From NCBI GenBank assembly GCA_012839085.1, contig DUNZ01000086.1, positions 1 through 39,846 of the forward strand: a stretch of 39,846 nucleotides of DNA, given 5' to 3'. Positions within the stretch are counted from its first letter, which is position 1. Every line of letters starts with the position of its first letter. This stretch comes from Clostridiales bacterium. GTDB taxonomy: Bacteria; Bacillota; Clostridia; Lachnospirales; Lachnospiraceae. Both the position numbers and the translations under genes were made by a program. The notes below the pieces were generated by a model. That model was not told the origin of the DNA. It saw nothing but the letters and a program-made list of their open reading frames with translations, and searched no databases. Below, piece after piece: positions 23,422 to 32,601 of the stretch.

Positions 23422-24750
23422 TTAATCGATGATAGTTATTCCATGTTGATATTCATTGGGAATTATGGTCTGGTATTTATGGTATACCATCTGATTGTAT
23501 ACATGGGCAGCGAAGATATCTTCCGATAGCATTTGCATTCCCATGGAATCCAATTGATGTGAAGCCTTTGATGGCTTTGTTATTATTGGTAGAGCTCCTT
23601 TTTCTTCCATGGAACGAAGCAGGTGGGAAGCTTCTTTTTTTATGCCTAGAATCCTAGCATAGGGAACATAGCCCTTTTGATTGTATTCCGTGAATTGGCT
23701 CTTTTTTATATTTAACAGGAGATGGATTAGAGATCGGTTAATCCGAGTCAATGTTAGGTTTTTGCTTTTTAGTTCTTGGGCTAGTTGAGTAAAGCTTAAA
23801 TTATAGTTCCTGAGATTTTTCATACGGTTAGCCAAATCACTGGTGATATCCACATAAGTTGTTAAGGATCTGCTATCTTCCGACAAGAGCTTATATTGTA
23901 TAATCTGAGAGAAATCATCCTCGGTGATGGGAAAGGTTTTCTGATAATCTTTCTCTAAAAGTTCGTATACATTTTCAGGGATACTGGCTTTGATATGGGA
24001 CAAGGCACTGATACAGTCATTGCTTGTGCTAGGAAGAGACCTTGGCTTCTTAGGATCGGTGTTATGGATTTTGTTACGGATTGCGGTTGCCGAACTAATG
24101 GTAGTATCCTTATTTGCCTCTGAATCAATAGCTAATTCCCTATCATGGTAATGGGCGCTCTTTCGCTTTATGGTAATTGGCTGAATGGGAGAGGAAAGAC
24201 ATTTTAAGGCCTTCATATATTCAATACCTAAAATATTATTGGGTTCTGTCAGCACAGAAAGGAATCCCTGCTGATCCCCCTCCTGATCACTCTGGGTAAA
24301 ATACTGATGCAAGGTCTTCATTCTGGCATGGGGGTAGGATAAACCAGTCTTTAATAATTCGCTCATGGTTTTATCATAATCCCTGGGCAAGTTGGTAAAA
24401 AAGTCAGCCGCATTCTTTAATAAGGAGAGATCGCCAACCTCGCTTCCAAAACAAAGATAATCCACAATTCCTGTTTTATTTAATAGGGAAACTGCACCAA
24501 GGGCAAAATATTCTGCACTGGCTGTGGCATAGCAAACGGGAATTTCTAGAACTAGGTCAACTCCATTCCTTAAGGCCATGGCGGTACGACTGTATTTGTC
24601 AATAATGGATGGGCTGCCCCTTTGAACAAAATTACCGCTCATGACAGCTATGACATAATCGGCATCACAAATCCTTTTGGCTTCCTCGATATGATGTTTG
24701 TGACCATTATGGAAAGGATTATATTCTGTAATTAATCCAACAACTTTCAT
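23422..24750 (-). CDS. tmcAL: tRNA(Met) cytidine acetate ligase TmcAL
   Basis: TmcAL (YlbM) makes N4-acetylcytidine at the wobble base of elongator tRNA-Met, using ATP and free acetate through an acetyl-adenylate. The 442-residue protein starts MKVVGLITEYNPFHNGH, with a nucleotidyltransferase HxGH-type motif (residues 14-17). VIAVMSGNFVQRGSP, LVLEIPVCYATASAEYFA and CFGSEVGD are family-typical. The start is 24750, with GGAGAAG upstream on the minus strand; the longer open frame to 24891 adds 47 residues absent from the family. It is divergent from pta, placing an acetate consumer next to the acetate-forming pathway. Confidence 0.94.
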   Translation of the reverse strand: MKVVGLITEYNPFHNGHKHHIEEAKRICDADYVIAVMSGNFVQRGSPSIIDKYSRTAMALRNGVDLVLEIPVCYATASAEYFALGAVSLLNKTGIVDYLCFGSEVGDLSLLKNAADFFTNLPRDYDKTMSELLKTGLSYPHARMKTLHQYFTQSDQEGDQQGFLSVLTEPNNILGIEYMKALKCLSSPIQPITIKRKSAHYHDRELAIDSEANKDTTISSATAIRNKIHNTDPKKPRSLPSTSNDCISALSHIKASIPENVYELLEKDYQKTFPITEDDFSQIIQYKLLSEDSRSLTTYVDITSDLANRMKNLRNYNLSFTQLAQELKSKNLTLTRINRSLIHLLLNIKKSQFTEYNQKGYVPYARILGIKKEASHLLRSMEEKGALPIITKPSKASHQLDSMGMQMLSEDIFAAHVYNQMVYHKYQTIIPNEYQHGITIID

Positions 24751-24913
24751 TATCTTCTCCTTTATAGTTACATGCCATATCATTCCTTGATAAGCATAGG
24801 GAGTATTTCTACCTATATAAAAGGATGAAAAAAGCATGGATTTATTTTTTAGACATGTTATAATAATAATGTTGATGACCTTGAAGACCAATACTGGAAA
24901 GAATTCTTAGGTC

Positions 24914-24940
24914 TGATGATATACTTGGATCATATCATCA
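24914..24940. repeat. Inverted repeat between tmcAL and pta
   Basis: TGATGATAT (24914-24922) and ATATCATCA (24932-24940) are perfect inverted copies with a 9-nt spacer, in the 443-bp divergent region. The spacing suggests either an operator-like site or an AT hairpin. The rest of the region up to the pta promoter holds a few short GGATCAAAA-like direct repeats (24961-25041) and no gene. Confidence 0.5.
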
Positions 24941-25093
24941 GTGATTTTCTATGTCAATAATTCGGATCAAAGATAAGAATTGGAATAAGTCAAGTATCCT
25001 TAAGAGGATCCAAAGTAAATGTAGATCAAAATGAGGATCCAATGTGCATTTCTTGCATTATAGGGGATTATGGCGAATTTTAATGAAAGGTAC

Positions 25094-25122
25094 TTGTAAC
25101 CCTGGGGAAAAAGTTTTATAAT
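25094..25122 (+). promoter_or_regulatory. Promoter of pta-ackA
   Basis: TTGTAA (25094-25099), a 17-bp spacer and TATAAT (25117-25122). A second TATAAT (25138-25143) lies in a direct repeat of GTTTTATAATTA but lacks a matching -35 box. Confidence 0.7.
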
Positions 25123-25142
25123 TAAATTTATGGGTTTTATAA

Positions 25143-26192
<1,050 letters not shown>

Positions 26193-26261
26193 TAATAATA
26201 AAGTTAAGCAGTGATTAACAAATCAAAAAGCTTTTGAAAATATAAAGTGAGGTATAGTCAA

Positions 26262-27452
26262 ATGAAAGTATTAGTTATTAATTGTGGTAGTTCTTCTCTA
26301 AAATATCAGTTAATCGATTCGGATACAGAGCAAGCATTAGCGGTTGGTATCTGTGAAAGAATCGGACTTGACGTAAGTTATTTAAAACACACTCCTGCAG
26401 GACAGGACAAGATTACTATTGAAACAAAAATGGAAAATCATGAAGTAGCAATTAAAATGGTTCTTGATGCTTTAACGGATGAAAAATACGGAGTGATTAA
26501 ATCCTTAGATGAAATCAGTGCTGTGGGCCATCGAGTTGTTCATGGTGGTGAAAAATTTGCTTCCTCTACAATTATTGATGATGAAGTTGTTAAGGCAATC
26601 GAGGAATGTAATGATCTTGCTCCCCTGCATAACCCTGCGAATCTTATTGGAATCAGAGCCTGTCAAAGTCTTATGAAAGGGGTTCCTATGGTTGCAGTAT
26701 TTGATACTGCCTTCCATCAGACCATGCCTCCAAAGGCTTACCTTTATGGACTTCCTCATGAATACTATGATAATTATAAGATTAGAAAGTATGGTTTTCA
26801 CGGAACTAGCCACAGTTATGTTTCCAAGCGTGCAGCAGAGTTTTGTGGCCTAGATCTTGAAAACTCAAAGATCATTGTAAATCACTTGGGTAATGGTGCA
26901 AGTATTACAGCAGTTTTAAATGGAAAGTCCATTGATACCAGTATGGGCTTTACTCCCCTAGCAGGTTTAGTTATGGGAACCAGAAGTGGTGATATTGATC
27001 CTTCCATCATTGAATACATTTCCAAGAAAGAAAATAAAAACATCGACGAAATTATGAATTTATTAAATAAGCAATCCGGTGTTTGGGGAATGTCAAATGT
27101 TTCTAGTGACTTCCGTGATCTTAATGCAGCCATGGATAGTGGTAATGAATTAGCCATTACAGCCTTTGAGGTATTTGTATACCGTGTTGCAAAATACATT
27201 GGTGGATATGTAGCAGCTATGAATGGTGTAGATGCCATTGCATTTACCGCTGGTGTTGGCGAAAATGACTGGAAAGTAAGAGAGATGGTTTGTGAATACC
27301 TAGGTTATTTAGGAGTAACCATTGATAAAGAAAAGAACATGGCTAGAGGCGAAGAAATCATGTTAACCGCTCCAGATTCTAAGGTAAAAGTATGTATTAT
27401 TCCTACCAACGAAGAGCTGGCAATCGCTAGAGAAACAGTGGCTTTACTATAA
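26262..27452 (+). CDS. ackA: Acetate kinase
   Basis: AckA transfers phosphate from acetyl phosphate to ADP, giving acetate and ATP, the main fermentative ATP gain. The 396-residue protein begins MKVLVINCGSSSLKYQLID, the ASKHA phosphate-1 motif. AVGHRVVHGGEKF carries a catalytic His/Arg region, FDTAFHQTMP holds the catalytic Asp, YGFHGTSHSYVS and NHLGNGASITAV follow, and FTAGVGENDWKVRE is the C-terminal signature. ATG 26262 with GAGGT upstream is used, not the GTG at 26247 that overlaps this site. It may read through weakly into ylbN-rpmF, as only a promoter is seen between them. Confidence 0.97.
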   Translation: MKVLVINCGSSSLKYQLIDSDTEQALAVGICERIGLDVSYLKHTPAGQDKITIETKMENHEVAIKMVLDALTDEKYGVIKSLDEISAVGHRVVHGGEKFASSTIIDDEVVKAIEECNDLAPLHNPANLIGIRACQSLMKGVPMVAVFDTAFHQTMPPKAYLYGLPHEYYDNYKIRKYGFHGTSHSYVSKRAAEFCGLDLENSKIIVNHLGNGASITAVLNGKSIDTSMGFTPLAGLVMGTRSGDIDPSIIEYISKKENKNIDEIMNLLNKQSGVWGMSNVSSDFRDLNAAMDSGNELAITAFEVFVYRVAKYIGGYVAAMNGVDAIAFTAGVGENDWKVREMVCEYLGYLGVTIDKEKNMARGEEIMLTAPDSKVKVCIIPTNEELAIARETVALL

Positions 27453-27472
27453 TATTTTTCGCAATATAACCA

Positions 27473-27501
27473 TTGACAAATAATAACACAGTAGTTATAA
27501 T
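27473..27501 (+). promoter_or_regulatory. Consensus promoter of ylbN-rpmF
   Basis: TTGACA (27473-27478), a 17-bp spacer and TATAAT (27496-27501): all 12 consensus bases with ideal spacing, the strongest promoter in the window. Expected start about 27508, giving a leader of about 77 nt. Confidence 0.9.
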
Positions 27502-27517
27502 ACTATAAGTGCGTTGA

Positions 27518-27572
27518 AATCCTTCGAATCCTGACGGGCTGACCGCCTCTTTGGAATTCGTTTAATCGGATT
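27518..27572 (+). promoter_or_regulatory. Folded leader of ylbN-rpmF
   Basis: AATCC (27518-27522) can pair with GGATT (27568-27572), next CGAATCC (27525-27531) with GGAATTCG (27553-27560, one bulged A), and CGG (27535-27537) with CCG (27543-27545). The outer stem ends directly before the GGAGAG ribosome-binding site of ylbN. This may be a control element for the ribosomal protein operon; no known class is recognised. Confidence 0.45.
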
Positions 27573-27584
27573 GGAGAGATTAAT

Positions 27585-28112
27585 ATGCTAATATCTTTGT
27601 CTGAGATCATGACTACGAAGGATAAAGTTGTACAGGCCAGAGTTCCGATTGATCTGGATCGTTTTGAATTCCAAGGAGAATCCTATGAGTTTCAAAAGAA
27701 GGATTCGATGGAACTTACGATTACTAATCTTGGAAACAAGAAAGTTTTAATCGAAGGCGGTACAGATCTTTCTCTAAAACTTTTCTGTAGTAGGTGTTTA
27801 AAGGAAGTAGTATATCCGATGAACATAAGTGTTTCTAAGGAGATTGATTTCAATCTTACGGAAGAAGAACGAACAGAAGATTTAGATGAAACGAATTATA
27901 TTATTGGATACAATCTGGATGTAGATACATTAGTCTATAATGAAATTTTAATAGGTTTTCCGCTGAAACTATTATGCGACGAAGGCTGCAAAGGAATTTG
28001 TAAGAATTGTGGAGCAAATTTGAACGAGAAGACCTGTGACTGTGATAACACAGAATACGATCCCAGAATGTCAGTAATCCGAGATATCTTTAATAATTTT
28101 AAGGAGGTGTGA
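27585..28112 (+). CDS. ylbN: DUF177 / YceD-family protein YlbN
   Basis: A 175-residue protein of the DUF177 (YceD) family, almost always encoded just before rpmF and linked to 23S rRNA or large-subunit maturation in bacteria. The middle has CSRC followed later by CDEGCKGICKNCGANLN and CDC, the Cys-rich pattern of the family, probably binding zinc. An acidic stretch (LTEEERTEDLDE) precedes it. GGAGAG lies 6 nt before ATG 27585. Its stop overlaps the ribosome-binding site region of rpmF, so the two are coupled. It is ylbN of B. subtilis in the same order. Confidence 0.92.
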   Translation: MLISLSEIMTTKDKVVQARVPIDLDRFEFQGESYEFQKKDSMELTITNLGNKKVLIEGGTDLSLKLFCSRCLKEVVYPMNISVSKEIDFNLTEEERTEDLDETNYIIGYNLDVDTLVYNEILIGFPLKLLCDEGCKGICKNCGANLNEKTCDCDNTEYDPRMSVIRDIFNNFKEV

Positions 28113-28114
28113 CA

Positions 28115-28294
28115 ATGTCTATCTGTCCAAAGAACAAATCATCGAAAGCTAGAAGAGACAGCCGTAGAGCTAATTGGAAAATGACTGCTCCTAATTTGGT
28201 GAAATGCAGCAAATGTGGAGAACTTATGGTTCCTCATAGAGTATGTAAGGCTTGTGGTTCTTACAACAAAAAGGAAATAATTTCCGCAGAATAA
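28115..28294 (+). CDS. rpmF: 50S ribosomal protein L32
   Basis: L32 is a small zinc-ribbon protein of the large ribosomal subunit. The 59-residue sequence has the basic N-terminal tail (KNKSSKARRDSRRANWKM), then APNLVKCSKCGELMVPHRVC and CKACG, giving a four-cysteine zinc site. ATG 28115 follows AAGGAGG (28101-28107) at the right distance; the GTG at 28109 overlaps that site and is rejected. The gene is co-transcribed with ylbN and ends at a strong terminator. Confidence 0.96.
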   Translation: MSICPKNKSSKARRDSRRANWKMTAPNLVKCSKCGELMVPHRVCKACGSYNKKEIISAE

Positions 28295-28306
28295 TGAAAA
28301 TAAATC

Positions 28307-28341
28307 AGGGGTTATCGCAGTAATTGCGATAGCCCCTTTTT
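28307..28341 (+). terminator. Intrinsic terminator of ylbN-rpmF
   Basis: GGGGTTATCGCA (28308-28319) pairs with TGCGATAGCCCC (28325-28336) with one wobble, 5-nt loop and a five-T run. It also lies just before the end of the convergent minus-strand gene. Confidence 0.95.
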
Positions 28342-28354
28342 GCATAATCTTGTA

Positions 28355-29488
28355 CTATTTTAACTTGTTGAGATGATGAAAAATATGTTTTACATACTTT
28401 ATTAGGTTTTCTTCCTGTAATAAAGAATCTGTATGGACTTGCAAATAGGTGGTTTTATCCTTTAAATTTTCTTTGAAATAAGGAGTCATCAAGGGTTCGA
28501 ATTGAGGTACAAAGATACCGGTTTTTTTAACATAACAGTTTGCCGGTTTTGCTTTTTCCCGAAATTCTTTCTCTACATAAATGGCAAGGCTCTTATGAAC
28601 AACAGAATCTTCTTTTGGAAGATAGAAATAGTCCTTATAGTTGTCATAGAAATGTTTTAATTCGCCCTCAAAAATCTTGATATAGAGAGAGGCCTCGGAA
28701 CCATCTGCACGAAATTGAATAATTTCATTGCCACAGGAAATCCTGCTGGGTAGCATGGAATGTAATTTCAATTGAATAATAAAATATTCTCCCTCCACAA
28801 GGGCTTGTAGAATATGAAAGGGTTTTTCAAACAAATCCACATAATGGAGGATGGAACTAATTCCTACCAGACCCTTTAAATCATCCTCATTATGAAGCAA
28901 TAATAGATCTAATAATTCTTCTGCTTCTGAGGATGGATTCTCCTTGGTTGCTTTAAGCCGACTTTTCTTTAAGTGTTCTATATTTCTTTTTCCAAGATAG
29001 CTTTGATATACCTCAATCAAATCTCCACCACTGTAAACATCCTTACGGGCGATTTTTAGAAAGTTTTCTACGGTTTTTTGTTTGTAATTGCTTAGTTTTA
29101 ATAACTTTTTATAAGGAGTAATTTTTTTATATAAATCAAGGCTTTCCATATGGTCAAAATTGTAGTTTAGGTGAAATTGCCTGCACTTTTTAAGGAGATA
29201 GGGAACATCAAAACCAGCACCATTATAATGGATCAAGACATCATAATCCTGGATAAATTCAAAAAAAGCTCTAATTAAGCGAATTTCCTCCTCAATTCCT
29301 TCAGAGAACCATTGGATTAAATGAAAAGAAGCCTCCTTTATGTAGATGCAACCAATCAGATACAAATAGCTGGTTTTAGCATCTAGTCCGGTGGTTTCAA
29401 TATCAAAAAAAACCATACGATTCAGGTCGTATTCCTGGCCAAAAGAATAATTTAATTGTAAATCAACTGGAAATTCTCTGATTATCAT
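28355..29488 (-). CDS. YprB-like DEDD exonuclease-domain protein
   Basis: A cytoplasmic protein of 377 residues with an RNase H-like 3'-5' exonuclease domain of the YprB type. The first acidic pair is in VFFDIETTGLD (about 26-36), the next Asp in HYNGAGFDVPYLL (about 102-114), and the last in LHNEDDLKGL (about 204-213), consistent with a DEDD metal site. The C-terminal 150 residues have no motif I recognise. The start at 29488 has AAGGAG upstream on the minus strand. In Bacillus, YprB is usually next to a helicase (YprA); no helicase is seen here. Substrate unknown. Upstream lies the ATACAAAATAG repeat array. Confidence 0.85.
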   Translation of the reverse strand: MIIREFPVDLQLNYSFGQEYDLNRMVFFDIETTGLDAKTSYLYLIGCIYIKEASFHLIQWFSEGIEEEIRLIRAFFEFIQDYDVLIHYNGAGFDVPYLLKKCRQFHLNYNFDHMESLDLYKKITPYKKLLKLSNYKQKTVENFLKIARKDVYSGGDLIEVYQSYLGKRNIEHLKKSRLKATKENPSSEAEELLDLLLLHNEDDLKGLVGISSILHYVDLFEKPFHILQALVEGEYFIIQLKLHSMLPSRISCGNEIIQFRADGSEASLYIKIFEGELKHFYDNYKDYFYLPKEDSVVHKSLAIYVEKEFREKAKPANCYVKKTGIFVPQFEPLMTPYFKENLKDKTTYLQVHTDSLLQEENLIKYVKHIFHHLNKLK

Positions 29489-29509
29489 AGGAACTCCTTT
29501 TCTATATCA

Positions 29510-29626
29510 ATACAAAATAGTTAAAATACAAAATAGATAAGATACAAATAAGCGAATACCAAACATATGATAATATACAAAATAAAACAAAGCAGATAAA
29601 ATACAAAACAGTTTAGTACGAAAACA
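29510..29626. repeat. Degenerate tandem array, unit about 16 bp (ATACAAAATAG core)
   Basis: The core ATACAAAATAG or a close variant starts at 29510, 29526, 29542, 29556, 29575, 29601 and 29616. The first three are spaced exactly 16 bp, the rest 14-26 bp. It lies in the 308-bp divergent gap between the exonuclease and the CmpB-cardiolipin synthase genes. The remainder of this gap (29627-29796) is AT-rich with no gene and no clear promoter, apart from the AAGGGG ribosome-binding site at its end. Confidence 0.7.
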
Positions 29627-29796
29627 TCTGATAAGGGACTATGTAGGTATTTTATCATAGGGCTGGTAAAAAGAATAGAGAAAAACTTTATGTAGAAATC
29701 ATTAATTTTTGATTAAATGTGAAATGGCCATGATTGATTTACTATTCAAATATGTTAATATTATCTATAAAGTTAGCTATTTAAGGGGTTTTGAAT

Positions 29797-32262
29797 ATGT
29801 GGACTATGATTCTATTTGGGGAAGAATTTTATTACATATTCTACATTTTTCTGATTTATGGGTTTTTTGGTTGGATTTATGAGTCTAGTTTGGTTTCTAT
29901 TAAAAAGAAGTCAATGATTAATCGTGGCTTTTTAAAAGGACCCATCATTCCGATTTATGGTTGTGGTGCATTATTCATTTACCTAGCTTTTTGGGAAATC
30001 AGAGATCACAGGTGTTTGGTCTTTCTTGGTGGTGCCTGCCTAGCAACTTTACTTGAGTATGTTACCTCCCTAATCATGGAACTGATCTTCCATACAAGGT
30101 GGTGGGATTATAGCAATTATCCTTTCAATCTTGGGGGAAGGGTGAGCCTCTTGGTTTCCCTATTTTGGGGTCTATTGTCCGTCTTAATGATGGGGTTATT
30201 CCAGCCAGGAGTGAATAAAATCATTGAAACCATACCAAGAAGTGCTGGAGAAATGATTGGTTTTCTTATATTCCCCCTGTTTATTGCCGATATTGTATAT
30301 GCCGTGATTAATTCCATTAAATTTGATCGCATTCTGGGTAAAATATCAAAACTTAGGCAGGATATATTTGATTATGTTGTAGAAACTAAGCTCTATGAAA
30401 CTGGTGAAGAAATTGTTGAAAGACTCTCTGATTTACGATTAATTGGAATTTTGATAGAAATTAAAATGTCTTTAGAAAAAAAGATACATAATTCTAAAAC
30501 AAATAAACATAAATCAGATTCGAAACCATTAAATCCAGAGGATGATAAGAAATTAAAAGAATTCTGGCATCGGTATCAAAGCATGAAAATGCATAAGGAA
30601 CATATTAGATTTCTGCGAGCCTTCCCGTCTATGAAGGTTGGAAAAAGACAGGCTGCTTTGAGTGATTTGAGAGAAAAAATGACAAGGAAGGGAGTACGTG
30701 AATTGAGTAAGGATCTGAAAGAAGAGGTAACAGGTAGAATTAAGAGCTATTTAAGTGGTTTTTTAAGGGTTACCATTGTTGGCTTATTGGTTCTTATACA
30801 ATTTATTTTAATTATCTATCTGTCATACAAATTAAGAGGTTATACAGTATATATCTATTCCTTTATTCAGGTGTTAAGTATTATCATAATCATAGGCCTA
30901 ATCAACGATAATCGGAATACTTCTTATAAGGTTAGCTGGATTTGTATTATTGCAGCATTTCCGATTACGGGTCATATTATGTTCATGCTATGGGGAAATC
31001 ATAGAAGAAAAAAGATCGATAATCTGTTATTAAGTAGATTGAAACGAGGAACAGAGTTTTTAACCTTTGATCCCGACATTATGAAATCCTATAGGGAAAA
31101 GTATCCAACCAAAAGTCGTTTGGCAAGTTATTTGGAGGGGAATCATTTTCCTTTGTTTAAGAATAATCAGATTACCTATTATTCTATGGGAGAGGATATT
31201 TTCAAAGCCATATTTGAGGACATTCAAAATGCAAAAAAGTTTATCTTAATTGACTTTTATATTGTGGGAGAAGGAGTTCTCTGGGATCGATTACACGAAT
31301 TATTATATAGAAAAATAAAAGAAGGGGTCAAGGTGAAATTTCTATATGATGATTTTGGTGCCATGCTTCGTACCCCCAAAAATTTTAAAAGAATATTAGA
31401 AAGTGAAGGGTTTGAAATCAGAGTCTTTAACCCGATCCATAAATATACCGATAAATTATATTTAAACTATCGTTCCCATCAAAAAATCATAGTGGTGGAT
31501 GGAAATATTGGCTATACAGGGGGCATGAATCTGGCCGATGAATATGTCAATATCGTAAATCGATTTGGTAAATGGAAGGATAATGGAATTCGTCTAGTAG
31601 GGGATGCCGTATGGGGCTTAACCGTTACCTTCCTGCAAATGTGGGAGGCTTGTGAAGGTTGTGGAACTGTTGATTATGATAAGTTTCGGCCTACGGAAAC
31701 ATTTGAAGAAAATGATGTATACTGTCAGGTAATCTCCGATGGACCAGCCAATAATCCAAGAAATCCAGTAGAAAATACCTATAAGCAGATGATGTATTAT
31801 GCTAGGAAGGTATTGTACATTACTACACCATATCTTATAATTGAAGATGATATGAGAAATGCCTTAATTACTGCAGCAAAAAGTGGTGTTGATGTTCGAA
31901 TTATTACACCCTACATTCCAGATAAGAAAAATGTTAAAATCCTTACCAATTATAACTATGGTCCACTTTTAGCGGCGGGAGTACGAATTTTTGAATACAC
32001 TCCTGGATTTATTCATGCTAAGACCATCTTAACAGAAGATTTGGCTATTGTAGGAACCATTAATATGGATTATCGAAGTTTCCATCTACAATATGAATGT
32101 GGAGTTCTTATTTCCAATAATGAAGTAGTTGATGTCATTCGCCAGGATATCTTAGACACCATAGAACTTTGCAAGGAAGTAACCTATGAGGAATGGAAGG
32201 TAAGACCCCTTTATATTAAGTTATATCAATTGGTTTTAAATTTGTTTTCAACTTTAATGTAA
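29797..32262 (+). CDS. Fusion of PF06541 (CmpB-like) membrane protein and cardiolipin synthase
   Basis: An 821-residue membrane protein in two parts. Residues about 1-300 are a complete PF06541-type protein: IYGFFGWIYESSLVSI, INRGFLKGPIIPIYG, TRWWDYSNYPFNLGGR, about five helices, then a charged tail with RAFPSMKVGKRQ. Residues about 315-821 are a complete cardiolipin synthase: two N-terminal helices, then two phospholipase D-type domains. The first HKD motif is HQKIIVVDGNIGYTGGMN (His561); the second is HAKTILTEDLAIVGTINMD (His740), where the expected Asp is Glu followed by Asp. The enzyme would join two phosphatidylglycerols into cardiolipin. ATG 29797 is chosen with AAGGGG eight bases upstream, not TTG 29791. 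The gene stands alone with the small zinc-ribbon gene after it. Confidence 0.88.
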   Translation: MWTMILFGEEFYYIFYIFLIYGFFGWIYESSLVSIKKKSMINRGFLKGPIIPIYGCGALFIYLAFWEIRDHRCLVFLGGACLATLLEYVTSLIMELIFHTRWWDYSNYPFNLGGRVSLLVSLFWGLLSVLMMGLFQPGVNKIIETIPRSAGEMIGFLIFPLFIADIVYAVINSIKFDRILGKISKLRQDIFDYVVETKLYETGEEIVERLSDLRLIGILIEIKMSLEKKIHNSKTNKHKSDSKPLNPEDDKKLKEFWHRYQSMKMHKEHIRFLRAFPSMKVGKRQAALSDLREKMTRKGVRELSKDLKEEVTGRIKSYLSGFLRVTIVGLLVLIQFILIIYLSYKLRGYTVYIYSFIQVLSIIIIIGLINDNRNTSYKVSWICIIAAFPITGHIMFMLWGNHRRKKIDNLLLSRLKRGTEFLTFDPDIMKSYREKYPTKSRLASYLEGNHFPLFKNNQITYYSMGEDIFKAIFEDIQNAKKFILIDFYIVGEGVLWDRLHELLYRKIKEGVKVKFLYDDFGAMLRTPKNFKRILESEGFEIRVFNPIHKYTDKLYLNYRSHQKIIVVDGNIGYTGGMNLADEYVNIVNRFGKWKDNGIRLVGDAVWGLTVTFLQMWEACEGCGTVDYDKFRPTETFEENDVYCQVISDGPANNPRNPVENTYKQMMYYARKVLYITTPYLIIEDDMRNALITAAKSGVDVRIITPYIPDKKNVKILTNYNYGPLLAAGVRIFEYTPGFIHAKTILTEDLAIVGTINMDYRSFHLQYECGVLISNNEVVDVIRQDILDTIELCKEVTYEEWKVRPLYIKLYQLVLNLFSTLM

Positions 32263-32293
32263 TGATCTAGTACTGTATTGGAAAGGAGCCCCT

Positions 32294-32545
32294 ATGTATA
32301 CCAATGTGTGTAAGCATTGTCGTAAGATATTTAAATCCAGGTTTAAGACCTATTCCTGCCAGAATTGTAAAAAGATAGACAATGACCATTTTGATGACAT
32401 TGAGGCCTATTTGAAGGAATATCCCAACAGTAATGCGCTGCAAATTTCAGAAGCCCTAGGGATTACAGCTTTTGAAGTGTTATTTTATCTGAAGGAAGGA
32501 AGATTAAATATTTCCAGGGGAAATTTTGAGAAACTTTCGGATTGA
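32294..32545 (+). CDS. Small zinc-ribbon/HTH protein, YvyF-like
   Basis: An 83-residue protein. It begins with two Cys pairs, CKHC (residues 6-9) and CQNC (22-25), forming a probable zinc knuckle. A helix-turn-helix-like part follows: ALQISEALGITAFEVLFYLKEGRL, similar in pattern to the YvyF/flagellar-operon protein type (zinc ribbon plus a short HTH). AAAGGAG precedes ATG 32294. It lies 31 nt after the fusion gene. Role unknown; a small regulator or RNA-binding protein is possible. Confidence 0.7.
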   Translation: MYTNVCKHCRKIFKSRFKTYSCQNCKKIDNDHFDDIEAYLKEYPNSNALQISEALGITAFEVLFYLKEGRLNISRGNFEKLSD

Positions 32546-32601
32546 TTTTTGATAGAATTACTTTGATTACCAACCACCAATGAATGGAAAGAGGTGCCTG
32601 G

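Noticed and set aside
24751-24891. N-terminal extension of tmcAL to 24891
   Set aside because: The family start motif begins at 24750 with a good ribosome-binding site; the extra 47 residues are not family-like.
26223-26237. TCAAAA-AGC-TTTTGA palindrome between pta and ackA
   Set aside because: Too short and AT-rich to be a convincing terminator; the genes are most likely one operon.
27522-27530. TTCGAATCC, like a tRNA T-loop
   Set aside because: No acceptor stem, anticodon arm or D-arm around it; it is part of the ylbN-rpmF leader hairpin.
28490-28502. GGGTTCGAATTG, tRNA T-loop-like
   Set aside because: It lies inside the exonuclease coding region and has no tRNA context.
29510-29626. CRISPR array
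   Set aside because: Units are about 16 bp with no unique spacers of regular length and no cas genes in the window.
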